64,000 nt of DNA, taken from Verrucomicrobiaceae bacterium. Its GTDB lineage: Bacteria > Verrucomicrobiota > Verrucomicrobiia > Verrucomicrobiales > Verrucomicrobiaceae. The notes beneath the pieces are model-generated. The model saw nothing but the letters and a program-made list of their open reading frames with translations, was not told where the DNA came from and searched no databases. The stretch covers positions 1 through 64,000 of the forward strand of contig JAIBCL010000008.1 of assembly GCA_019694165.1 (NCBI GenBank), in the 5' to 3' direction. A program made the translations under genes and the position numbers. Every line of letters starts with the position of its first letter. The stretch's first letter is position 1. Shown piece by piece: positions 52,717-63,546 of the stretch.

Positions 52717-53544
52717 TCAGGGTTTCGTGGGTCCAATGATCGCCTTCTCGCCTTCCCATCGCAGCGTGAGATTGCCGCAGAGCACGAGGTAATCGAGGGC
52801 TTCACTCAAGATGCCATTCTTGAAGGTGATCGAGAGCTTGGGCTCGTTCTTCGGAGCGGTGTAGGCGATCTCGATGCGGGCTTGCTTCGCGATGTCGGCG
52901 AAGAGCTGAGCTGCGGGCTGATCGCGGACATCGAGGGTGACGCGGATGTCCTTGGACGACTTGGCTTTGGCGGGAGCGGCGGCAGCGAAGGTGCGCTTTG
53001 GCAGCACGGCGGGAAGTTCGTGTGGCGCACCGGCTTGGATCCAGCGGCGCACGACGTCTTTCTCCTCACCGGTGAGCGGTGGAGTCTTCGGATGATCGTC
53101 GGGCGGCATCTCGCCTTCATTGACGAGGCGGAAGAGTTCCGACTTCTGCGGCTTGCCGCGAATGACGTAGTCCTCGTTGTCGGCCATGCGCTTGAGGTCG
53201 AGCACGTAGCCAAATTTGCCTTCGGGCTTCTTGAGCTGACTGCCGTGGCATTCGTTGCACTTGTGTTCGAAGATGACGTGGACGTTGCCTGCGAGATCGA
53301 GCGCCTTCTCTTTCGAGACGGGTTGTTGTGCAACGACAGAGGCTGTCGCCCCGATCAACAACAGCGCAATGAATGCCCACGTTGGAGTCCAGGCTTTAGC
53401 CGACCCACTCCGATGCGCGCAGCGCGAGGAGTGGAAGTCTCGGTTCGAACGCTCGGGCGTTCTTGCCTCGGGGGCGGCTGAAGCCTGGACTCCAACTTCA
53501 CGCCCCAATGCGTGGGGTAGATGCGAGGGCATGATGCGCTTCAT
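52717..53544 (-). CDS. c-type cytochrome (PSCyt1-like) with C-terminal STN-like domain
   Basis: 275 residues. The haem motif CNECHG is at 96-101, with the distal Met probably in EGEMPPDD. This is a PSCyt1-like domain (about 80-175), exported by the hydrophobic segment WAFIALLLIGATASVVA. Residues 195-275 (IRVTLDVRDQPAAQLFADIAKQA...) resemble the short STN-type domain of secretins and receptors. ATG 53544 overlaps the stop of the oxidoreductase gene (ATGA). Between ATG and export segment a 117-bp repeat element is read in frame, adding 39 residues. No usable start exists after it, so this extension is probably made. It may take electrons from the molybdenum enzyme. Confidence 0.85.
   Translation of the reverse strand: MKRIMPSHLPHALGREVGVQASAAPEARTPERSNRDFHSSRCAHRSGSAKAWTPTWAFIALLLIGATASVVAQQPVSKEKALDLAGNVHVIFEHKCNECHGSQLKKPEGKFGYVLDLKRMADNEDYVIRGKPQKSELFRLVNEGEMPPDDHPKTPPLTGEEKDVVRRWIQAGAPHELPAVLPKRTFAAAAPAKAKSSKDIRVTLDVRDQPAAQLFADIAKQARIEIAYTAPKNEPKLSITFKNGILSEALDYLVLCGNLTLRWEGEKAIIGPTKP
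53381..53497. repeat. 117-bp element with GTTGGAGTCC ends, in frame at the start of the cytochrome gene
   Basis: It begins GTTGGAGTCCAGGCTTTAGC and ends GGCTGAAGCCTGGACTCCAAC. The length is exactly 39 codons. The end type is the same as at 11889-12003. It encodes basic, Ser/Arg-rich sequence (residues about 17-55). Confidence 0.85.
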
Positions 53545-54782
53545 GCGACGACCTCAAACCTCCTCACTTGGATGCCGTTCTTTCCCGCCTTCTGCAAAGG
53601 TCTCGGCTCGGGTTGAGCAAAGCCATTCATGTCCACGCTGCGCGCGCGGACTTCGTAGCGGCCGGGCTTGAGGTCTTTGATCATCGCGTGATACGAGCAC
53701 ATGCCGTAACGCGGTGGCCAGGTGAGAGGTTGGCCGCGTTGCGGATCAAAGGCGAGCACTTGCTTCGGATCGATGCCTTTGGGCAGCACGTTCTTCCAGT
53801 CGGGCTCGGCTTCGAGTTCGCAGGGCTGCCATGGCGCGTTCAGCAATTCATCGGCATCATCCGCGAGCGGCTTCGGTTCGCCTTCGATGCGACGAAGCCA
53901 ATACTCCACGCGCTGCACGCCGCTGAGTCCGCTAATGACCTGACCGGTGACAAAGACCGGATTGCCTGCGGCGATCTTTTGTCCGTCGAGGCTCTTGTCC
54001 ACATACGCCGCCGTTTTCAGAAACGAGTCGGGATCGTTGTTGCCGCTCGAATACGTGTCGTTGTTGCGCGCGTCGTTGGTGACAAAGATGTGCTGCAGCC
54101 ACTTGATGGATTTGTAGCCATGCGACCACGGCACGATCATGCGCACCGGCCCGCCGCGCTCCAGCGATAGCGGCTCGCCATTCACGCGATACGCGAGGAA
54201 CACCGGCAAATCGCCGGGCGCGGTCTCGAAACACTGCGTGTAGCTCACGGACGATTTGAAGACCTGCTTCGGGTCGTGGTTGTGATAGCCCCAGAAGTAG
54301 ATGCGACGCACGTTGTTCATCTTGCCGCACAGCTTCAGCACCTCGCGCAAGGGCACGCCCGTCCACACGCCTTGACCGAGTGGTGCGTCGATGTTCAGGC
54401 ACTGCATCGCCTTGAGGAAGTGAACCTCGTGCTTCTTGCCGAGTTTCATCAGCGTCGCCAAATCCAGCGCAGTGCCGTCGGCGATGGTGAGAGACTTTGC
54501 GATCGTCGCTGGCACCTTCGTGTGCGGCTCTTCGATGAACGCGTCCGCCGTGATCTCGCAGCGCCAGGTGTCGGGTGTGAGGCGTGCGTTGATCAAGGCG
54601 TCGCCTGCCAGCGTGTGCGGCTTCGGCGTGCCGCGCGAGACATCGTAGAAGTTGTGATCCGGCGTGAGAATCGGATGCAGCTTGGGCATCGCCTCTGTCG
54701 CAGCTTCAGCGCGTGATGGCGTCAAGCTCGGCAGCAAAACGCTGCTCGCGGCTGTGGTAAGGAAGTGTCGGCGAGTGGGCAT
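53541..54782 (-). CDS. Tat-exported molybdopterin oxidoreductase, sulfite oxidase/MsrP superfamily
   Basis: 413 residues. Twin-arginine signal TRRHFLTTAASSVLLPS. The molybdopterin domain (about 40-270) has HNFYDVSRGTP, the probable Mo-ligand C128 in KAMQCLN, GVWTGVPL and GGPVRMIVPWSHGYKSIKWL, which align with MsrP (YedY) and sulfite oxidases. A C-terminal Ig-like dimerisation domain (about 285-410: ISGLSGVQRVEYWL, MNGFAQPEP) is present as in sulfite oxidase and absent in MsrP. So it is more likely an oxidase or dehydrogenase for sulfite or a related compound. The cytochrome gene overlaps it by four bases and is a plausible electron acceptor. Confidence 0.88.
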   Translation of the reverse strand: MPTRRHFLTTAASSVLLPSLTPSRAEAATEAMPKLHPILTPDHNFYDVSRGTPKPHTLAGDALINARLTPDTWRCEITADAFIEEPHTKVPATIAKSLTIADGTALDLATLMKLGKKHEVHFLKAMQCLNIDAPLGQGVWTGVPLREVLKLCGKMNNVRRIYFWGYHNHDPKQVFKSSVSYTQCFETAPGDLPVFLAYRVNGEPLSLERGGPVRMIVPWSHGYKSIKWLQHIFVTNDARNNDTYSSGNNDPDSFLKTAAYVDKSLDGQKIAAGNPVFVTGQVISGLSGVQRVEYWLRRIEGEPKPLADDADELLNAPWQPCELEAEPDWKNVLPKGIDPKQVLAFDPQRGQPLTWPPRYGMCSYHAMIKDLKPGRYEVRARSVDMNGFAQPEPRPLQKAGKNGIQVRRFEVVA

Positions 54783-54908
54783 GCTGGCGAGAGAATGGCT
54801 GGCTCCACAACGCCGTGATCAAAGGCGGTTGTTCATCTGCCGAGGCAGACGGGGCATTTTTGCCGTCTGCCGCTGTTCCAACGAGCCTCGTACTTCAATT
54901 GCCCACGA

Positions 54909-56360
<1,452 letters not shown>

Positions 56361-56482
56361 GTCGGCGGTGGTGATTCAAACGTCACAAGGCGGCGGAAGC
56401 TCGCTTCCGGCCAGGTTTTTCTGGCGCCGCATCGCTTGATGACGATGCCTGCCCTCGGGGTTAGTATCCGCGCTTGTCACCC

Positions 56483-58729
56483 ATGAAGCATCCTGTCTCT
56501 GTCATTCTCGCGATTGGGCTTTTGCTCGCTCCGGCGGCACGGGCGCAGCGTTTCCTTCCGACTCCCTCGGAGCCATGGAAACTCTCCGGCACTCACTGGC
56601 GTGATGATGGCGGCAAGGATCGGGCGCTGTCGGCAACGGTCAGTGTCGCGGAACTCGGCAAAGGTCCGTGGGGCGCGGCGGTCGAGGTTCGTGTCACGAC
56701 GTCCGACAAGTCGCGAAAAGTCCAGCCTATGCAGTGGATCATCACGCCCCGAGGAGCGATCTACGACGTGTACTTTGGCGAAGCGAATGCGGATTTGAAG
56801 CAGTGGATCAATGGCAGCGCGAAGCCGGAGCTGACGCTGCGTGATTTGCGCCTGCCCGCTTCGGAGCCGGAAGGCGGCGCGTTTGTCGGGCCTGATGCAC
56901 CCCTGCGCGAAGACGCGAATCAGGAGCCCGCGCTGACCGCGCGGGAGAGCTACACATGGTCGTCGGGTCCGGTCGAGACGGCCATCCGGCAGAATCCGGC
57001 ACGCGACACCGCCATCTACAGCTACCTGCACAATGGCAACTCGAACTTCTCCTCCATCGTGTGGATGCGTGGCACCGGCATCGTGCGGCTCACGATGGGC
57101 GGCGGCGCGCGTCGGGATGGGTATCAGTTGAACCGCGTTTTCATGCCGGCATCGAAACCGCCGGCGAATCCGGACATCGCGCAGCTTTTCGCGCTCCTTC
57201 CGCGCGAGGCGATGCCTTCAATGACTGCACTGGGGCCTGTCGCTGATCCCGCCGCGAGGAAGCGGCTCCTCGGCGGCGAATCCCTCAAAGGCATCCGGGA
57301 TGTGAAAGTGGATCGCGCAAAGGGCTGGATGTCGATCGGCTCGGACACCGACGGTGAGGGCGAGGTGCTCGAAGCAGCGATGTGGAAGCGCAAGGATGGC
57401 TCGCGGCTCATCGCGCTGCACCTGAATCAATGGACGGCGGGACCCTCGGCCACGCTGGATGTCCGCTTGTTCGAGTTCGCGAACGGCGAATTCCGTTTCG
57501 CGACATTCAGCGACTGGCGGCTGCCGCAGCCGGCTGGGTTTTTCCGTGAGGCCGGGCCGGAGAAGAATGCCGGCCCCTTCACCGCCGGCGACTGGTCGCT
57601 GCCGCAGTCAGGAACGACGATCAGCATCCGCCCGCCGCTCGAAGATGACGCGGACATGCTGGGTGAGGCCACGAAATGCACCGACGATCATGCCTTCGAG
57701 CTGCTATGGGATGGCAAGGGGTTCCAGACCGCGACGATCCCGCGCGTGATCCCGCCGCCAGCCATCGAACCGGCGGACTACGCATTTCAGATGACCAGCA
57801 GCGAACAAGACGGAGCGCCGCCAGCGGCCTTGTTTCTGAAGCGCACGGGTGCTCACTTTGCCGGCGAACTGCGGGAAAGCGGCAGGAAGCCCGCGATGAT
57901 CGCTGGCGACTACGAGCCTGCCGACGGACGATTGCATCTCACGATCCAGGGCACGGAAAAGCGGACGACGCGTGACGCATCGCTCACGCAACGCGAAGGC
58001 ACGCAGGGCTGGAACGGTGTCGAACTGAGGACCGATCTCGGCCGAGGCGTTGCATTTGTGTTTCAAGCCGTGCCGCTCGCCACCGGGGTGAGGCAGACGC
58101 CGCGGTTTGGTTTTGTCCCGGACACCAAAACACCGAAGGGCACGGAGTCTTTTGTCCATTATCCGGTGTTCGATGCACCGTCTTCGAGCGCCAAGGACTG
58201 GCGCGCGATCAATGAGCGGTGTGCAGGGATCGCTGCGGAGGAGAAGGCGGCTTTCCTGAAGGCCGCTCAGACCGCAAATGCCGACGCCCTCAGAAACGAT
58301 CCGCCCAGCCTCACGCTCACCCCACAAATCGACAGCGTGCGCGACCGATCGGTGAGCATCCGCTTCATCTCCGTGAGCGCGGCCGGCACGGCGGTGAATT
58401 CGACGCGCCCTTGCGTGAATTACGACCTCGCACTTCACAAGTTCTTGAAACTCGACGACCTCCTTGCCGACGGCTGGCCGGACAAGCTGGCCGCGCTCGT
58501 AAACGCCGGGCTGGTCAGGCAGGACCTCGCCGCCGAAGGGCAGAAGCCCGTGTCCGCCGAGCACGCGCGTGAGCTGAGCTGGACGCTCGGCGCGCACAAT
58601 GAACTTCTCATCCACATCGCCGAACGAGAACTGTCACCGGGCGGCACGGACGCGGAGATCACGCTGACCTTCCCGGTCTTGAGCGATGCAAGCCTGATCC
58701 GTCCCGGCGGTGTGCTCTCCAGCGACTGA
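56483..58729 (+). CDS. Large secreted protein of unknown function
   Basis: 748 residues from ATG 56483 with signal peptide MKHPVSVILAIGLLLAPAARA. The protein is beta-rich with no clear N-terminal family: WKLSGTHWRDDGG, SATVSVAELGKGPWGAAVEV and WMRGTGIVRLTMGGGARR. The last 110 residues (NSTRPCVNYDLALHKFLKLDDLLADGW..., LLIHIAERELSPGGTDAEITLTF) resemble the DUF3298/RsiV-type domain, a weak match. Its stop codon shares the sequence TGATCA with the stop of the convergent gene, so the two ends abut exactly. Role unknown. Confidence 0.78.
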   Translation: MKHPVSVILAIGLLLAPAARAQRFLPTPSEPWKLSGTHWRDDGGKDRALSATVSVAELGKGPWGAAVEVRVTTSDKSRKVQPMQWIITPRGAIYDVYFGEANADLKQWINGSAKPELTLRDLRLPASEPEGGAFVGPDAPLREDANQEPALTARESYTWSSGPVETAIRQNPARDTAIYSYLHNGNSNFSSIVWMRGTGIVRLTMGGGARRDGYQLNRVFMPASKPPANPDIAQLFALLPREAMPSMTALGPVADPAARKRLLGGESLKGIRDVKVDRAKGWMSIGSDTDGEGEVLEAAMWKRKDGSRLIALHLNQWTAGPSATLDVRLFEFANGEFRFATFSDWRLPQPAGFFREAGPEKNAGPFTAGDWSLPQSGTTISIRPPLEDDADMLGEATKCTDDHAFELLWDGKGFQTATIPRVIPPPAIEPADYAFQMTSSEQDGAPPAALFLKRTGAHFAGELRESGRKPAMIAGDYEPADGRLHLTIQGTEKRTTRDASLTQREGTQGWNGVELRTDLGRGVAFVFQAVPLATGVRQTPRFGFVPDTKTPKGTESFVHYPVFDAPSSSAKDWRAINERCAGIAAEEKAAFLKAAQTANADALRNDPPSLTLTPQIDSVRDRSVSIRFISVSAAGTAVNSTRPCVNYDLALHKFLKLDDLLADGWPDKLAALVNAGLVRQDLAAEGQKPVSAEHARELSWTLGAHNELLIHIAERELSPGGTDAEITLTFPVLSDASLIRPGGVLSSD

Positions 58730-59809
58730 TCAGCGCTTCCTGCCGCGCACCAGATCCCAGGCGTTCGCAACACCGGCGGCGACGGCATTGATGATCTGCA
58801 TCGGGATGCCCACGACAAACAGCAGGCCGAGCACGAGCCACGCCTTGATGCCGGTGATCGCGTTGGGTTTGCGCTGACGAGCCAAAGCGGTGGCTCCGGC
58901 GTCTTGGAACTCCGGCAGCCGGAGGCGGACCTTAGACTGCGAGAATGCCGCGCAAAGCGACGGCAGCCAGTCGCGTACAGACTCGGGAAGAGGTGAGTTC
59001 AGCGGGACAGTTGCCTCGATCTCGTGCTTCTGCTCGGCGCCGAACATCGCGGCGTGATTCGTCCAGCGGCGGAAAGTCGCGTTCGTATTGTCGATCTCGA
59101 GGCTCCAGTTGCGCGTGGTGCACGAGTACTCCTCGTCCGGTACATTCTCGCGCAACACGACATCGCCCGCGAATCGAAGCGACGCCGAACGCTTTCCGAA
59201 CAGAATGTCACGAGCCGCGGCGATGCTGGCAAAGTTCCGGTCTGTCGATGCGCCCCTTGAGCGCTCGATGGCCGCGAGCGCTTCCGACGCGATCTCGCGC
59301 GCCGTTTTGCCGGCCAGCGCCGCCGCGCCGAGGATGAAGCCGAGCATCACCAACGGCAGAGCAACGTAAGCGATGAAGATGATCCGGCTCGATTGCGGAA
59401 GCCAGCCGGCATCCGCGCCAGATGGAGGCTGGAGGACGCTCTCGGAGGGCTGGTTGGGATCGTAGCGGACCTGGATCACCGCACCGACGGGATGTTGTTG
59501 CAGCAAAGCCGCCGTCTCATCGTTCGGGATCATCGCGAAACGGATGCGCGTACCGTGGTACTTGATGCCCCCGACAGTGTAGCGATACCCGATCTCCGGC
59601 GTCTGCACGGTGCGTGTGTGCTGCTTGATGGTCACGTACCGTGTGCCGCGCTGCGACTTGATGATCGTGCCCGCAGCCGCAGGCCACGCGCGGCTGGCGA
59701 GTGCGATGCGCTGCTCCGCGAAAGCCCCGCGAAACAAAAGCCATCCGCCAAAGGTCCACACGGCCAGCAGGCCGAGCACGATGAGAGTCGAAGCGAGCCG
59801 GGTGTTCAT
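58730..59809 (-). CDS. DUF3592-containing membrane protein
   Basis: 359 residues. Membrane helix at about 10-28, then an external beta domain of DUF3592 type (WPAAAGTIIKSQRGTRY..., PEIGYRYTVGGIKYHGTRI, VRYDPNQPSESVL), a second helix near 143-165, a cytoplasmic region (about 170-315), and two C-terminal hydrophobic segments (about 322-350). The function of the domain is unknown. It follows the zinc-ribbon membrane protein by 6 bp, and three genes (61113 to 58730) form a compact unit. Confidence 0.82.
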   Translation of the reverse strand: MNTRLASTLIVLGLLAVWTFGGWLLFRGAFAEQRIALASRAWPAAAGTIIKSQRGTRYVTIKQHTRTVQTPEIGYRYTVGGIKYHGTRIRFAMIPNDETAALLQQHPVGAVIQVRYDPNQPSESVLQPPSGADAGWLPQSSRIIFIAYVALPLVMLGFILGAAALAGKTAREIASEALAAIERSRGASTDRNFASIAAARDILFGKRSASLRFAGDVVLRENVPDEEYSCTTRNWSLEIDNTNATFRRWTNHAAMFGAEQKHEIEATVPLNSPLPESVRDWLPSLCAAFSQSKVRLRLPEFQDAGATALARQRKPNAITGIKAWLVLGLLFVVGIPMQIINAVAAGVANAWDLVRGRKR

Positions 59810-59815
59810 GTGCCG

Positions 59816-60592
59816 TCAGCCGTTCAGCAACGCCTTCGCTTTTTCCTCCGTGATGCGGCTCAGCGTCTGCTCGTCTTCACTGCCATAAACGAGATACTCG
59901 TAGCTCGTCTCATGAAGGAACCACGCGCCGCATTCGGCGCACTGCTGGAGCGACTGCGTGGGCCGCACATTGGGATCGATGACCTTGATCGTCTTCAACT
60001 TGTCGGAGGCGGCAGGCAAAAACGTGTTGTTCGCCTCGTCGCCACCCTTTTGGAAACCCCGGTGGTAGTCACCCAACTCGCCGCAGGTGCCGCATTTCGG
60101 CCCGGTGGCTGCCGCAGGTGGCGCAGCGGCAGGAGTCGAGGAGGCCGCTGCGGGCGGCGGCGGAGCAGAGGCTTCCAGCGTCTTCTTTTTCCCCATCACG
60201 AACTGCCACGCCTCAATGCCGTTCTGCAACACGGCCAGCAGGATGCGCACTGACCCGTTCTTGAAGACGATGTCCACATGATTCACCGGACCGGTGTGCT
60301 GGCCGGCAATGATCATCTTCACTTCGTTGATCCGCCTGAGGTCGGACCAGAGGAAGCGCTTCCCGTCATTCCGCGTCACACCTTCATCGTCCACCTGCCT
60401 CGCGGAGATGAGATACTCACGCAGCACGATGGCAAGCCAGGGACCGACGAAAATCACGGGAGCGAACTTCACCAACAGGCCGCCGTGCCTCATCAACATC
60501 ATGATCACGATGCAGAAGAATATCTGCATGCCGCCGACGAATCCCTGGCGCAGGAAAAATGAGCGTTGAAAGCGGAGCTGGATGGTTTTCAT
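59816..60592 (-). CDS. Membrane protein with C-terminal zinc-ribbon-like Cys pairs
   Basis: 258 residues from ATG 60592. Upstream frame is a shadow of the next gene. Two membrane helices at about 17-60 are followed by a domain like a short PH or YdbT-type fold (ISARQVDDEGVTRNDGKRFLWSDLRRINEV). An Ala/Pro linker leads to a tail with KCGTCGELG and QQCAECGAWF, two CxxC pairs about 55 residues apart that could bind zinc. Not a family I can name. It overlaps the upstream gene by four bases (ATGA, 60589-60592). Confidence 0.72.
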   Translation of the reverse strand: MKTIQLRFQRSFFLRQGFVGGMQIFFCIVIMMLMRHGGLLVKFAPVIFVGPWLAIVLREYLISARQVDDEGVTRNDGKRFLWSDLRRINEVKMIIAGQHTGPVNHVDIVFKNGSVRILLAVLQNGIEAWQFVMGKKKTLEASAPPPPAAASSTPAAAPPAAATGPKCGTCGELGDYHRGFQKGGDEANNTFLPAASDKLKTIKVIDPNVRPTQSLQQCAECGAWFLHETSYEYLVYGSEDEQTLSRITEEKAKALLNG

Positions 60593-61113
60593 GGCGCATC
60601 GATCGCATTGAGGGTCTCGCGGACGAAGCCGGTGATCAATTCGGCTTCGGCTCGCAGGCGACGTCGCGAAAACATCGCGACCATTCCACCGGCAAGAATC
60701 ACGACGAAAGGTGCCGCGAGACCGGGCACGACTCCCCAATGCGTGCCGCGGCGGCGCAAAGTGAGAAGAACGGCTCCGAGACATGTCACGCTGCTGATGA
60801 AGCCGGCGAGCGCCCACCAGACACCGACGAACGTGCGCCCCGCGCCGCTCATCGCCACCGCGCCCTCGATCATGGCTCCGCCGCCGTGTGCCGTGATCGT
60901 GGCCTCAAGCCGCGGCTGGAAAAGCGAACTGTAAGGAAGGCGACGCCGCAGACGAAGCGCGTCATCTTTGACGAGGCCGATGAAATCGTGCGTGCCGTGA
61001 AGCGACGGACTCATCGAGATTTCCGACGGCTCGATGTCGATGGAACCATTCAGCCTCGCGACGCATTCCGTCGGAGAAAGCGGAGAGACGAGCCGAAGAT
61101 GATGCGCGTTCAT
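60589..61113 (-). CDS. Membrane protein of unknown function
   Basis: 174 residues from ATG 61113. The N-terminal 95 residues are soluble and beta-rich (RLVSPLSPTECVARLNGSID..., LEATITAHGGGAMIEGAVAMSG), followed by two membrane helices (about 100-118 and 126-148) and a basic stretch SRRRLRAEAELI. The plan resembles small verrucomicrobial membrane proteins with a polyketide-cyclase-like beta domain, but I cannot assign it. First gene of the three-gene minus-strand unit; the 254 bp before it contain no gene. Confidence 0.7.
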   Translation of the reverse strand: MNAHHLRLVSPLSPTECVARLNGSIDIEPSEISMSPSLHGTHDFIGLVKDDALRLRRRLPYSSLFQPRLEATITAHGGGAMIEGAVAMSGAGRTFVGVWWALAGFISSVTCLGAVLLTLRRRGTHWGVVPGLAAPFVVILAGGMVAMFSRRRLRAEAELITGFVRETLNAIDAP

Positions 61114-61367
61114 GGTGTCCAGACGGCGGATTGCCGCGGGCAATGATTGGCTCAGGGGGGCACGAATGGCAAGCATCGCGTCGGCGGGCATCTCCCGGAC
61201 TCTGCGACATCCGCTCGATGCCGGCCGCCGCCGCCTCGAAGCAGCACGTCTTCATGTTCCGTGCAGACGGACGGGCAAATCGCAACGGGTCCAACACGAC
61301 CAATCAAAGAAGACCTGCCATCTGCTCTCCCAGGTTGAGCACATTCCACAGTTCCGCGGTGCGCTGT

Positions 61368-61832
61368 TCACCGGCGGCGTTTCGAGCTGACGGCAAGCGC
61401 ATCTGACAAAGCAGCGACGAAGGGACGCGCCGCATCGTGATGACCGAGCTTTTCGTCGAGAGCCTCAAGCCGGTGAATCAAGTCCGCCACATGGCGGCGC
61501 GGAGACGGCCCGCCCGCTTCGGCACAGAAGTGCGTGCGGCAGCCAAAGGGGCGGTGCTCGTAGATCGTGCACCGCCCGTCCGCTCCCAGCAGCGGGCATG
61601 CGCCGTCGGGATGCGGCTTCACGCTCACGCGGCCGGAGGCGCGCACGCCTTTCGCGGCGAAGAGCGCCTCCGCGCGGGTGACGAGTGGCGTCATGCCTGT
61701 GCGGCGGAAGTGGCAGCAGCCGGTGCGCAGCGTGCAATCGCGCGCTAGCGGACGCTTCTCAAGCTCCGCATACACCGCACGCAATTCGCGCTCGGCTTCG
61801 GCATGTATGACTGTCGGCGGATGCACGCCCAT
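61368..61832 (-). CDS. YkgJ-family cysteine-cluster protein (Fe-S or zinc binding)
   Basis: 154 residues from ATG 61832. The longer frame to 62054 has repeat-like Arg/Pro-rich sequence and was rejected. The family cysteines are CTLRTGCCHF, CPLLGADGRCTIYEHRPFGC and THFCAEAGG, arranged as in YkgJ/Flagellin N-methylase-like proteins that bind a metal cluster. Such proteins are small, cytoplasmic and of uncertain function. The gene stands alone, with about 370 bp to the divergent gene at 62200 in which I see no other coding signal. Confidence 0.8.
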   Translation of the reverse strand: MGVHPPTVIHAEAERELRAVYAELEKRPLARDCTLRTGCCHFRRTGMTPLVTRAEALFAAKGVRASGRVSVKPHPDGACPLLGADGRCTIYEHRPFGCRTHFCAEAGGPSPRRHVADLIHRLEALDEKLGHHDAARPFVAALSDALAVSSKRRR

Positions 61833-62199
61833 CTTGCGCGGAGTGAACTGTCGGCGCGCTGATTTGTCGAGGAGGGACTGCTTTCCTGGCGGGCATTTCC
61901 GCCCCGGCGGCGTCCGCGCGCGAGGGCGGCTGCCGGGATGGCCGCGGCCGATGCCCCCCCTTGCACCCTGCTGAAAATGGGCCGTGGAAGCAGATTCGGA
62001 GCGCGAGCGCTCTCGCACCTTGCTGCCGGTATCCATGCGGAACTTTGTGACCATCGCATACCACCAGGCCGCGCCCGAGAAGCAAGAAGGGCGGTGGTGA
62101 CGCCGCCATCCCTCTCATGCGCACTTGGTCCGCCGAGAATTGTCTCGCCGTTTTGCCCGTGCGCCGGTAGCATCGCCGAAATTCAACCCTGCACCGCCG

Positions 62200-63369
62200 A
62201 TGAAAACGCAAACCGTCCTCCGCGCATCCGCCGCCATCGCCACCCTCGCCGTCATCACGGCGGGCGTCAGTCGCATCTCCAGTCAACAAGCGCAGGCCGC
62301 GCCATCGCCCGGTCACGCGAGCCATTTGAAGAACGCGCAGACCGGCGGCTTGAAGCTCGCGTCGGTTTCTTCGCTCAGCTTCGGGCCGGCGGGACTGCTG
62401 CTCGTGGCCGAGCCTGGCAGCGGCAGCGTGGTGGGCATCGAGACCGGCGACACCGGGCCGATGAAGAAGCCGAAGCCGATCGCTGACATTGGCACAGTGG
62501 TCGCAGCGGGACTCGGCACGACTGCGGAGAACATCACCATCAAGGACATGGCGGTGAATCCGGAGAGCGGCCGTGTTTATCTCGCCGTCATGCGCAAGCC
62601 GGACAATGCGGCGGCCGTCATCACCATCGGCGCCGATGGAAAAGCCGGCGCACTCGACACCGCGAAGTTCGCATGGGCGCGCGTGACGCTGCCTGGAGGC
62701 ACGACGACGAAGGTGACGAACGTGACCGACGTTGCCTGCGCTTCTGATCGCGTGATCGCCGCCGGCTCGTGCAACGAAGAGTTTGCCAGCAAGATTTTCT
62801 CGATCCCGATGCCGCTGGAGCACGGCGGCACGGCCAGCGTGTTCAGCGCGGAGACGTACCATGTCTCGCACAAGAAGTGGGAGACACGCGCGCCGATCTC
62901 GAGCTTTGTGTGCGAGGCCGAAGATGGAAAGACAAACGTCGTGGGTGCATTCGCCTGCACACCCATCGCCAAGTTTCCCGTGGGCGACTTGCAAAGCGGC
63001 GCGCAGGTCAAGGGCGTGAGCATGGTGGAACTGGGATCCGGCAACCGGCCCATCGACATGTTCATGTATTCCAAAGGCGGCAAGCGCTGGCTCGTGACGC
63101 AGACGCAGCGCTTTCACCAGCCGCTCTTCGGTCCGAGCAACTTGTGGGGCGCGCGCGTGGACATGGCGCTGCTGAATCCATCATCGCCGGACAAGACGAA
63201 CGAGAAAGCCGTGCACCGCGACGTGAAGCAGGCGAAGGACCCGCAGGGCATCGAAGTCGTCGATGTCCTCTTCGGCGCTGTGCAGGCGGACAAGCTGAGC
63301 GATGAAGAAGCCGTCGTGATCAGAGACAACGGCGGCAAGCTGGCGATGGAACTGGTCGCGCTGCCGTAA
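62200..63369 (+). CDS. Secreted protein of unknown function, beta-propeller-like
   Basis: 389 residues from ATG 62200. The signal peptide MKTQTVLRASAAIATLAVITAG ends near AQA-AP. Repeated segments such as LASVSSLSFGPAGLLLVAEP, DMAVNPESGRVYLAVMRK, VTDVACASDRVIAAG and MFMYSKGGKRWLVTQTQRF look like blades of a propeller. Two Cys are near VCEAEDGK and FACTP. It ends DNGGKLAMELVALP. No enzymatic motif is visible. It is followed by 177 bp to the next gene on the same strand. Confidence 0.78.
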   Translation: MKTQTVLRASAAIATLAVITAGVSRISSQQAQAAPSPGHASHLKNAQTGGLKLASVSSLSFGPAGLLLVAEPGSGSVVGIETGDTGPMKKPKPIADIGTVVAAGLGTTAENITIKDMAVNPESGRVYLAVMRKPDNAAAVITIGADGKAGALDTAKFAWARVTLPGGTTTKVTNVTDVACASDRVIAAGSCNEEFASKIFSIPMPLEHGGTASVFSAETYHVSHKKWETRAPISSFVCEAEDGKTNVVGAFACTPIAKFPVGDLQSGAQVKGVSMVELGSGNRPIDMFMYSKGGKRWLVTQTQRFHQPLFGPSNLWGARVDMALLNPSSPDKTNEKAVHRDVKQAKDPQGIEVVDVLFGAVQADKLSDEEAVVIRDNGGKLAMELVALP

Positions 63370-63546
63370 GCCCCTGTTGCAAAACGGTGCCCTGTGCAAA
63401 CGAGCAACCTGAACATGCGATCCCGCCCTCGATCCCCGCGCCGAACCTCCGGCGCGAGATTCACTCCGGCAGCCAAGACAGACTCGCATCATCCCGGACT
63501 TCGGATACGCAACATGCCCGTCTGCAAAAGGGGCCTAAGTTCACCA

